From Pelodera strongyloides (Eukaryota; Nematoda; Chromadorea; Rhabditida; Rhabditidae), in the NCBI GenBank assembly GCA_036852015.1, contig JAANDG010000023.1, positions 62,001 to 126,000 on the forward strand: 64,000 bases of DNA, written 5' to 3'. The translations under genes were made by a program, and so were the position numbers. The notes beneath the pieces are model-generated. The model was not told the origin of the DNA. It did no database searches and worked only from the letters and a program-made list of their open reading frames with translations. Positions 54,295-62,567 of this stretch are shown in pieces (positions within the stretch are counted from its first letter, which is position 1; the number at the start of each line of letters is the position of its first letter).

Positions 54295-54309
54295 CAATGA
54301 CACGTGCTT

Positions 54310-57300
54310 CTAAAACTTCTTCCCGTTCTCAATCGATTCCTTCTTCAATTGTGCCCAGTGTTGCGGGGAACCTGAAAGTTTGTGATTCGGGAAAAAATTT
54401 GAAGTCCCGAAAAATATAACGGTAAGAATACAAAGTAAAATCAAGGACCAACCTGAACCGAAAAACAAGAAAATCAATCCTGTTATAAGATTCAACAATG
54501 AAGCGACAGCGAAGGTTATTTCAAACCTGTGTGGTAGACCCTGAATACGTTAGAAGAGTGCTTATAAAGTTGCTTTTGGTTAACCTTTTATGGATAATTC
54601 AGAAGTAAGCCAAACGAACCAACAACTCGATAAACGTGAGCAAAAGTGGTCCACCGATGTTTGCCAGCATAGCGTACGTCATGGATATGGAGGAGAGCGT
54701 GCCCGTATAGGGTGGAGCGATTGAAATAATTGAGGTGAAGAAGCCACAAATGCCGGTGGCGAAGAAAACGCCTGAGTAGAACGACGAATTAGTCGGGATT
54801 CATTGAACACTGTTTTATGGAATTTATGTGCATTAGTACCCTTCAGAAACGTTATTTGTGTAAACATTCCAACAATAAGCATACCGTGTGCTGCAAGAAG
54901 AGGCAATGCAATGTATGGGTTCTCGCAAGACGGGAGCCACGAGAGTAGGGCGAGTGTAATTGCAGAACCGATTGAGCCTGTGTGAAAAAAAAGAATAAAT
55001 TTACGTGTAATTATGTAAAATGCAAGATGTTCCTGGCAGATCTTGTCGTATTTCGTAAGTTCAGCGTCATTCGCTAAAATTAGGGTATGGTTCGATGAGT
55101 TCATAACATTCTCCTTACTGGTATATGTTACGGTTTCATTCATTTTACCATGTACTGAATCCAACTCACCAGTTGTCTGGAAGATTTTTACCGCCGCAGT
55201 AGGTGACAGAATCTTTCGCCGCTTTAGAAAATCGGACAAAATTCCGAAGACGTTCTTGAAGACCAATTGAGAAATGAAGGGCACCATTGTGAAGAGGCCG
55301 TTCTAAAAAGTGGACCATAAGACAGTTACTGCAATAACTAAGGTTTGTTACTGAAAAGGTTATTTTAAAAAATCTACGTTATTCATAAACACTTCCAAGA
55401 AATTTATCAAACATCTTACCATATGGATTGGGATTTGAAGCACATCCTTGAAATATGTTGGCAGGAAAGACTGAAGAATAGTGGCCGAAAAGTTGAATGC
55501 GAACTGACAGAAGAAACATGCCATGGCAGCCTTCGAAAACAACAAATGACGGAAGGGCATCGAGTTTTCCGTCTAAAAAGATCTTTGTTAACACCATTAA
55601 GCCCTGTTTAATACCCATTGTAACTAAAATTGAAGTGACGATACTGGATGGCGAATAACGTGGATCACGGAAAAGTGTGACAAAATAGTAAACTCACAAA
55701 CACTTTCTTATGATGGCCGGAGTGAACATTCTTCTCCAAATATTCCTTTTCTTCAAGGCTCAACCATTTATTCTCACCGGGTGTGTTTGAAGCAAAAATA
55801 TACCATAGAATGCACCAGACAACGCCGGCGGCTCCTAGTAAGAAACAAAGGTAAATTTTGCTTTACTACAAAAATCCCAAGAACCGTCATGCAGCCCGAA
55901 CGTTAAATTAATGTCTCCCACCGAAATCCCAAAAATCGTCATACATGCCGAACTTTAAATTAATGTCTCAAAGACGTTTCTCATTACCAAATATGTAGAA
56001 AATTGATGGCCATCCCAAAGGTGACGTGCACAATCCAGAAGCAATGAATGATGTCAGGCCTGCTGCAAGCTAAACACCAAGATTTGAAACACAGCATTCT
56101 CAATTCGGCAACACGTGTAATCGACGTTGTTTCTCTAAATTGACTTCTATACCTAGCCGCGTATTATGTAGACCAACCTTTAAACGATTCTCTATGTTAT
56201 ATTGAAAACCGGAGCTTTTGATAGGGTCTCTACATACCTGATTTCCAGACGTATACAAAGCGGCAATGGTTGATTTTTCAGTCGGCGGAAACCACTTAGT
56301 AGCCATGCTGTTTAGGCACGGGAATGTAAATCCCTTAAAATAATGAATTGCTAGAGGTGCGTAAATCGTGTGACTTAAATACAATGGCATTGTGTAGTCA
56401 CTACGACAAAATCAAACGTCCACAAACCTCTCCCAGTCCGATGATAACCCTAGAGGTGAAGTATGCCCAGTAGGAGTTTTCCGCCATCAAAGGTCCCAAC
56501 AGCGTCATTATCACGTAATCCAAAGTGCCAGCTGAAGATACGGCAATTACGAAAAGTTGCCTAATTGCTCTGTTTCTTGCACTAGTCAGAATTCGGAGCT
56601 GGATAAAGCAACGAAACTCTACCTTGTGTTTTAAGCATCCATCCGTGTCTGATTTTTACAATTTTTACAATCACCATTACAATGTTTCTTACCCAACAAA
56701 ATTGTCTTCGGCCCAAAGCGATCAGCAAAATATCCGGAGATTGTTATTGTAACAAGTCCACCATAGAATGTTGCCGAGAACAGCAACGATTGCATTGATG
56801 GGGACCAAAGTAATGAGCCCTGGAATATGGAATTAACGGGTAAAATATGGAAAAAAAGAAGTGCCTTGCGATGAAAAGAGCAAGTGTTGGATATGACTGC
56901 ACTACAAATAAAAAAGCAAAAATGTGCTAATGTACGGTATAACTACATTGTTTGTCTTTGTATTTGATAATGTGCTAATGTACGGTATAACTACATTGTT
57001 TATCTTTGTATTTGATTACCCCGTATCCTTTATCCTTAATTGCCGTTCCATTTTCCGCATCTCGCTGGCATTTTGGATTGGTGTGATCGAAGGGGAGATC
57101 ATCGTTGGTATTGTCTTCGGGTGATGCAAATGCGGTCGAATTGACCTGAAATCCCTTACCATTTATTAAAGGATTAGAAATTATTAAAGAAAGGACCCCC
57201 GAGGAGAGTCCACACTGGTATATCGATGACATTTTAATTGAGCTTCAATTCCTACTAAAAAAATGAAAAAGTGTCGTCATGAACATTTGAAACAAGACCA

Positions 57301-57505
57301 ACACACTGAATTTGAGGATTGCAGTCACTTCATTTCTTCAGTATTACTCCACTGCACGGTTAGATGTGGTTATCACACTTACCATGCAAGTCACTCCCAT
57401 ACTCAGATTGAGTCTCATCGATACCATCACGTAAAGTCCGCTCATTAGCAATAAACCGATCCGAAAACGATGTGACGAAAGCGAGAATAGTGGAGGATGA
57501 GCCAT
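54310..57505 (-). CDS. SLC17-family organic anion / phosphate-type transporter (MFS), 13 exons
   Basis: Minus-strand exons: 57505-57383, 57145-57020, 56819-56693, 56531-56428, 56333-56238, 56069-55988, 55834-55698, 55572-55420, 55302-55170, 54977-54885, 54771-54620, 54540-54453, 54371-54310. All phases join and give 491 aa, the usual SLC17 length. An in-frame TAA two codons before the ATG supports the start. Motifs in order: RLNLSMGVTCM in TM1; a luminal loop with an NST sequon; YFADRFGPKTILL, the MFS signature loop between TM2 and TM3; RVIIGLGEGFTFPC and MATKWFPPTEKS, highly typical of SLC17; GWPSIFYIFG; a cytoplasmic loop with SLEEKEYLEKN; FNFSATILQSFLPTYFKDVL; NGLFTMVPFISQLV; SIAPPYTGTLSS; and an end FLFFGSGSPQHWAQ. 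SLC17 members carry sialic acid, glutamate, nucleotides or phosphate across vesicle, lysosome or plasma membranes; the substrate cannot be read from sequence. One acceptor (TTTTAAG before 56333) is non-canonical but required by phase and homology. Confidence 0.9.
55872..55975. repeat. 52-bp imperfect tandem duplication in an SLC17 intron
   Basis: Two copies with a 52-bp period (about 55872-55923 and 55924-55975), each ending near TTAAATTAATGTCTC and differing at several positions, so it is older than the other duplications in the window. It lies in the intron between the sixth and seventh transporter exons. Confidence 0.7.
56921..57016. repeat. 48-bp tandem duplication abutting an SLC17 splice donor
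   Basis: Two copies (56921-56968 and 56969-57016), each starting AATGTGCTAATGTACGG and differing at one base by eye. On the minus strand the second copy ends three bases short of the exon at 57020-57145, so it stops within the splice donor region (GTAATC) of the second transporter exon. Confidence 0.8.
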
Positions 57506-57956
57506 TTTTTATTGCAAACTTCTTCTGGTGTCACGAAGAATAAGGCTATTACTGAAAAACATGTCAATGAAAGCAAAATGTAGAAAAACTGATTAACTAG
57601 TAGAATATCCTGAGAAAACTACTACGCCCTAACCCTAGTTAGGAAACAAATACGAACCAAAATCACTAAATGGTGCTAAAATGCAAATTGCAATTACAAT
57701 ACATGACCAGCCGAACGTTTCTTGAATGTATGTATTTTTCGACATGTAGATATTTGGCGTTGTTACTTATTGACAAAACATTGTTTAAACCTATTGTAAT
57801 TCATATAAACATTTTTTCTATTCTAAAGGACAGTGAACTTCGCATAGTACGACATCAAGTTTTGAAATTTCTATTTCTGTTTTCAAGTGGCAGAATGGGT
57901 TCATGTCAGGCACATTCGAGAATGAATTTGCATAATATGATAAGCACTGTTCCATG
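57506..57956. other. Upstream region of the SLC17 gene, cut by the RTE insertion
   Basis: About 450 bp of AT-rich sequence between the transporter start codon and the 5' end of the RTE element. It probably holds the proximal promoter of the transporter. No TATA-like element can be assigned with confidence. Confidence 0.45.
57946..57956. repeat. Left target-site duplication of the RTE element
   Basis: ACTGTTCCATG, identical to 60969-60979. The base before and the base after differ between the two copies, so the duplication is exactly 11 bp. Confidence 0.9.
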
Positions 57957-58019
57957 CCCCTACAATCCTATGCTCATGGTTCAACGCACCGTAGGGGTGA
58001 AACGGGTAATGCCGGCGAA

Positions 58020-58139
58020 ATGAGCGGGCGTCCTGCGAGAAGATTGGCACCCGCAGGATGTATTGCCAAAACCAACTATGTCAAAGTCAAATCAGCAAAG
58101 ACCCCGAGTTCCGTGCGCCGCAAGGCAGGGGTGCTATAG
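58020..58139 (+). CDS. Small ORF1-like frame of the RTE element
   Basis: A 39-codon open frame starting at ATG 58020 and ending at 58139, overlapping the start of the large ORF (58078) by 62 nt in a different frame. The product is basic and rich in Arg, Lys and Ser. C. elegans RTE-1 is described with a similarly short ORF1 overlapping ORF2, which is why I list it. The frame is open further upstream to an ATG at 57954, but that ATG lies in the target-site duplication and so comes from host DNA. Whether it is translated is unknown. Confidence 0.4.
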   Translation: MSGRPARRLAPAGCIAKTNYVKVKSAKTPSSVRRKAGVL

Positions 58140-60939
58140 CAATCTCACGGCCGTAGGGAACCATAATTTTTCCTATTTTCATATATCTACGTTTAACGCC
58201 CGGACGCTGCACAAGGACGCTGATGTCGATCAGTTGATCGGCGAGCTCGATAATGTGAACGCTGGCATCGTTGCTATCCAAGAGACGCGGTCCAAGGAGA
58301 GCAAGTGCAAGACCTGGCACAGTGGCCACCGTGTGCTCATTGGAGCCAGAGAGGAGAGGTCGAGGTCTGGCGGTGTGGGCTTCATAGTCCCCCCAGAATA
58401 CCTGCCATATGTCAGCGATATGAGAGCAGTCAGCCCGCGTGTGGCGGTCCTTCATGGCGAAGTGAAACGTGTGACATTCACCGTTGTTAACGTGTACGCT
58501 CCCACCAGCGAGTATGACGACGAGGTCGTGGAGGAGCTTTATGATGACATTGAGCGAGAACTGACGAACAGTCGTGCACATGTCAAGCTTGTCGTCGGTG
58601 ACTTCAACGCGTCCATCGGTCCCAGGGACGATGGGGAGACGTACGTTGGGCACTACGCTGCAGACACCCGTAATGACCGTGGTCAACGGCTAGCAGATTT
58701 TGCGGAAAGTCAGTGCATGTACGTGTTGAACACCATGTTCCAACAACGAAAGCGTAGACTTTGGACGTGGCAGAGCCCGCAAGGTGCAAAGAAACAGCTG
58801 GACTATGTCCTTTGCAACGACGCCCATCGAGTCGTTGACTGTAAGATCGTCGGTAGAAGCTGGTGCGGCTCAAGTTCAGATCACCGCTTGGTCAAGTCCA
58901 TCATCGACTTTGGTTCTGTTAAGTTCAGAAGGCGCACCTCCAGGCGTGGAGACGTTGATCCGGGTCTAGCCCGTGCTATAATGAACCAAGTGGACTGGTC
59001 GAGGTACGGTTCACATCAGTCGTACTCCGAACTGAGCCGGGAATTGGCGAGAGCATCAGCTGAGGCTAGGCCGGTCATTCGTGCTCATCCTAGAGAAAGA
59101 CTGACGTCGAAGACCATTGAATTGATCCGTGAGAGACGAAAAAGGCTACATCAGGGTCAAAACGTACAGAGCCTCAGCCGCGACCTACGAAAGATGGTTG
59201 AAACAGACTATAAGAACTTTAACGAGGTTAAAGCTCTCGAAGCGGCCCAGCGTCTTATGTCCATAAAGAAAGTACGCCAACGCTATTCCTTGCATAAGGA
59301 GGCAACTGTGGCCATGATGGACAAAGACGGTACTTTGAAGACCAAGATCCAGGATATTGCCGATATCATCAAAGATTTCTATGGGGATCTCTTTGCTTCG
59401 AAGAAGCGTGTTCCGAAATCAGGCATTGAAGTGAATGAGGACGTGCCGGAGATCATGGAGAGCGAGGTTGAACATGCTTTGAAGAGAATGCCTAATAACA
59501 GGGCTCCTGGCAATGATGGCATTTCCATTGATCTCCTCAAGTACGCTCCGAAGACCGCTCTATCCGCGGTTTGCAGGTTGTTCAACAATATCCTCTCAAT
59601 GAAAATCGTCCCTGAGAACTGGAAAGGTAGTAACACCATCCTGATCCATAAGAAGGGAAGCAAAGAGGACATAAACAACTATCGTCCAATTGCGTTGATG
59701 TCACAGCTGTCAAAGCTGTTTTCTCGCGTCATCTTGAACCGAATCAGCAAGTGGCTGGAAGAAGGCAATAGACGAGAGCAGGCAGGCTTTCGAGGCGGGT
59801 ACTCGACTATTGACCACATTCACACTGTGTGTCAAGTTATCGAGCGGTCTAGGGAGTACAAGATACCCCTCTGTATGTTGTTTGTCGACTTCAAAAAGGC
59901 GTTCGATTCGGTTGAGAAGCAGGCGGTCCTCAATGCTCTGAAACATCACGCAGTGCCAGAAAGCTACGTGTCTATGATAGACGAGCTGTATAACCAGTGC
60001 GCCACGGACATCCAACTCCTTCATACACCAGTTAAGGTGCCCGTTGAGCGCGGAGTCAAACAAGGGGATGTCATTTCACCCACTCTGTTTTCTGCTTCTC
60101 TGGAATGTGCTTTGAGAGACGCCAACATGTCCGGTGGTTATGACATTGAAGGCGAAACACTACAGTTCTTACTGTTTGCCGACGATGTGGTTCTTATAGC
60201 CAAAGACCCATGTACACTGCAGAAAAACCTAGACGAACTAATTCGAGTAACGTCGCTAATCGGTCTTGAAGCCCACCCAGGCAAGACACAGTGGATGGCT
60301 AACGATCATTGTCCAAACGGCGTTGCAGACATACGTATTGGCAACAGCACGCTCGAAAAGGTCGGGAAGTATGTTTACCTTGGACGCGAGGTTAACCCCA
60401 GCAACAGCCTCACCGCCGAACTCTCTCGGCGTAAACAGTCTGGGTGGAAGGCTTTCTGGAAACTACGAGATGTACTCACCAATGTGAAGATTTCAAAAGA
60501 AGTGAAAGCCAAGGTGTTTAACACGCATGTGCTGCCAGCAATGACCTATGCTTCCGAAACTTGGTGCACGACAAAGAAAGACGAAGAATCCTTACTTGTC
60601 ACCCAGAGAGCCATGGAGCGTAAGATGGTAGGCACGCGCCTCCGTGATCGTATGTCAAACGTCACACTTCGAGAAAAGTCCGGCGTAGATGATATAATTG
60701 ATAGGATATACAGCTCGAAACATCGATGGGCTGGTCATGTCATTCGTAGAAATGACAATCGATGGACCACTCGGGTCACAGAATGGCGTCCCCGCGATTA
60801 CAAGCGTCCTCAAGGGCGACCGCCAACGAGATGGGCAGACCCGATGGTTAAATCATTTGGACGTGCATGGAATCGCATCGCAAGATGCAGGTCTTCATGG
60901 CGTAGTTGCGACCTGCGCTGTTGGCGAGCCAACAGCTGA
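58078..60939 (+). CDS. RTE endonuclease-reverse transcriptase (ORF2), intact
   Basis: A 953-aa frame without stops; the first ATG in frame is 58078 (the frame stays open to TTG 58063). The N-terminal half is an apurinic-like endonuclease: STFNARTL, AIQETRS with the catalytic Glu near 69, VNVYAPTSE, VVGDFNASIG (near 175) and SSDHRLV (near 266-272) are the canonical metal-binding and catalytic motifs. The reverse transcriptase follows: NRAPGNDGIS, IHKKGSKEDINNYRPIALMS, FRGGYSTIDHI, LFVDFKKAFDSV, GVKQGDVISPTLFS and the active-site FADD at 700-703. The C terminus has the short RWAGHVIRR...RPQGRPPTRW segment typical of RTE proteins in worms. It nicks target DNA and copies its own RNA at the nick. 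All catalytic motifs are intact, so the element could be active. Confidence 0.95.
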   Translation: MSKSNQQRPRVPCAARQGCYSNLTAVGNHNFSYFHISTFNARTLHKDADVDQLIGELDNVNAGIVAIQETRSKESKCKTWHSGHRVLIGAREERSRSGGVGFIVPPEYLPYVSDMRAVSPRVAVLHGEVKRVTFTVVNVYAPTSEYDDEVVEELYDDIERELTNSRAHVKLVVGDFNASIGPRDDGETYVGHYAADTRNDRGQRLADFAESQCMYVLNTMFQQRKRRLWTWQSPQGAKKQLDYVLCNDAHRVVDCKIVGRSWCGSSSDHRLVKSIIDFGSVKFRRRTSRRGDVDPGLARAIMNQVDWSRYGSHQSYSELSRELARASAEARPVIRAHPRERLTSKTIELIRERRKRLHQGQNVQSLSRDLRKMVETDYKNFNEVKALEAAQRLMSIKKVRQRYSLHKEATVAMMDKDGTLKTKIQDIADIIKDFYGDLFASKKRVPKSGIEVNEDVPEIMESEVEHALKRMPNNRAPGNDGISIDLLKYAPKTALSAVCRLFNNILSMKIVPENWKGSNTILIHKKGSKEDINNYRPIALMSQLSKLFSRVILNRISKWLEEGNRREQAGFRGGYSTIDHIHTVCQVIERSREYKIPLCMLFVDFKKAFDSVEKQAVLNALKHHAVPESYVSMIDELYNQCATDIQLLHTPVKVPVERGVKQGDVISPTLFSASLECALRDANMSGGYDIEGETLQFLLFADDVVLIAKDPCTLQKNLDELIRVTSLIGLEAHPGKTQWMANDHCPNGVADIRIGNSTLEKVGKYVYLGREVNPSNSLTAELSRRKQSGWKAFWKLRDVLTNVKISKEVKAKVFNTHVLPAMTYASETWCTTKKDEESLLVTQRAMERKMVGTRLRDRMSNVTLREKSGVDDIIDRIYSSKHRWAGHVIRRNDNRWTTRVTEWRPRDYKRPQGRPPTRWADPMVKSFGRAWNRIARCRSSWRSCDLRCWRANS
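60887..60936 (+). other. Two adjacent hairpins at the RTE 3' end
   Basis: GCAGGTC (60887-60893) pairs with GACCTGC (60910-60916). It is directly followed by GCTGTTGG (60917-60924), a CGAG loop, and CCAACAGC (60929-60936). Both stems are perfect and abut without a gap, ending one base before the TGA stop (60937-60939) and 29 nt before the element's end. They overlap the last codons of ORF2, so the sequence is doubly constrained. A role as the reverse transcriptase's recognition structure on the RNA is inferred, not shown. Confidence 0.55.
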
Positions 60940-60968
60940 TATAACGGTCTTCAAGGTATTCAAGGTAT

Positions 60969-60979
60969 ACTGTTCCATG
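60969..60979. repeat. Right target-site duplication of the RTE element
   Basis: ACTGTTCCATG directly after the TTCAAGGTA tail, identical to the left copy at 57946-57956. Confidence 0.9.
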
Positions 60980-62441
60980 ATAACTGTTTATACCTGCTGC
61001 ATATTTTTTGGTTTGATGCCCAGAGATCTCAAAACATGATCGAAACGTATCAGAATATCTTATCTGAATTTATGGACAGTGCTTTACAAAATTGGAAATA
61101 GTTTTTTGGCATTCCCTTTTCTATATAAACAACAATAATCTCAACACCATCCGAACAACGTTAAGCAAATTTTGCATGATTATGAACTGCTAATGTCAAA
61201 AAAACAGGCATGGTGCACCCTGGATCTGAGGTAAAGAGAACCCAATCACGATAAAACACAGGCTTGTTATGTTGTAATGTTACGTGCAAAAAATGTGAGT
61301 TCAATAAAGAAACGGGGAGACATGCACGGAACATTGATGACATGCAAATCTGTAGCTATTGCGTCGGTGTAGTTTGTGCGATTCGTATTGAAACAAATGT
61401 TGTTCAGGCAGAGCCGCAATAATGCATCATCATATCTTAGCAAAGAAAAATGGCTCATTAGTTGAAAGGTTTGTTTGTTGAATTAGGATGGGTAGTGGAG
61501 GTGTAGAGTATCACTTTATTATAAGAAAACTTACCAGGTACGTGCTCTATTCTGTATTCTGAACTTGACTTAAAAGTTAAATGTATGAATGTTTTAGCAA
61601 TTTAATTGTTAATTTCGAGACATGGTGTGAGATAACATCGCGAGTGCAAGAATACAACACTGACTTCTTAAGCTGATTCTCTTTAAAGAGTATGTGGATT
61701 AGAGTACAAATATCTTCCGCACAAACAGCGCAAGGAAGAATTATGAATGATCGTAAACTGTTTTTCGTCCTACATATGTACCACTGAACATCTCTACCAT
61801 ATTGCATATTGTCTATGTTTAGGTGATATTGCGTCATATCGCACCATACCAATCCACCTACCCTGTACCCAATTCGGAAGTGTTGCTCCCGGCACGTTCC
61901 TCATGTCCCGACCCGGGTGTTCGCGTTCCAGGCGGTGCTATAGAGAGGGTCCGTTCCCGCAGTGACCCCCTCTGGCTGCGCCACATCGATCGGCCCTGTC
62001 TTTACTCAACCACGTTTAAGCACAATCCTCCCGTACACCATTTTTTTTCTGCCGGTACCAATTCTAAAATGTATCTAACCAATGTAGACAATTGATCATT
62101 CCAATTTACGCAAAATTGAAGCCCGGTTTCGTTATCAACGAGATTATGCGTGCTGCTAAAATGCTCTCAAACACATGTGCGCTCATACAAAGAAAAATTA
62201 CGTACACTTTGCTTGATGCTCACACACGCTTGCGCATTTTCATGCATATTGTTTGTCAGTTTCCAAAATACCAAATTGACTTTCGTTTTGTCAGCAGAAA
62301 TCGATCCAGCCAACGTATTTCCCGTGTAACAATAACGTCTTGCACTTTTAATACCCCTCGACAGATAGTGCGAATACTTTGAATGTTAAGTGGTATTACA
62401 ATATATGTTTTGATTGAACATGCTTCTTATACTCTGCAAGG

Positions 62442-62567
62442 ATGTGTTCTCGTATATTCGTTTTAATTTCGAGTAATCTAAATGTTAAACAAAAGAAGTT
62501 GCAGAATGAGGTCTCCGAGCATGACAAGGGCCTCATCACAAAAAACACACACGCGGAAGTCGGCAAG
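62442..62567 (+). CDS. Possible isolated exon, unidentified
   Basis: An open segment of 42 codons from ATG 62442 to a good splice donor (GGCAAG|gtgagc at 62567). A splice-acceptor-like CTGCAAG sits just before the ATG. The C-terminal part (KKLQNEVSEHDKGLITKN) is charged and looks protein-like. No downstream exon could be joined convincingly inside the window and no family was recognised, so this may be a chance open frame. Confidence 0.2.

Larger units (their letters stand above)
57957..60968 (+). mobile_element. Complete RTE-clade non-LTR retrotransposon
   Basis: A 3.0-kb element bounded by a perfect 11-bp target-site duplication, ACTGTTCCATG, at 57946-57956 and 60969-60979. It has a 5' leader of about 120 nt, a small ORF overlapping the large one, an uninterrupted endonuclease-reverse transcriptase ORF, and a 3' UTR of only 29 nt ending in two TTCAAGGTA units. 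A tiny 3' UTR with a short tandem-repeat tail rather than poly(A) is the hallmark of the RTE clade (C. elegans RTE-1 is about 3.3 kb). Base composition is visibly more G+C-rich than the surroundings. The intact ORF and perfect duplication point to a recent insertion. It lies in opposite orientation about 450 bp upstream of the SLC17 start codon. Confidence 0.93.

Noticed and set aside
58087..58686. 199-codon minus-strand open frame inside the RTE element
   Set aside because: It is the antisense shadow of the endonuclease coding sequence; the plus-strand product has all catalytic motifs.
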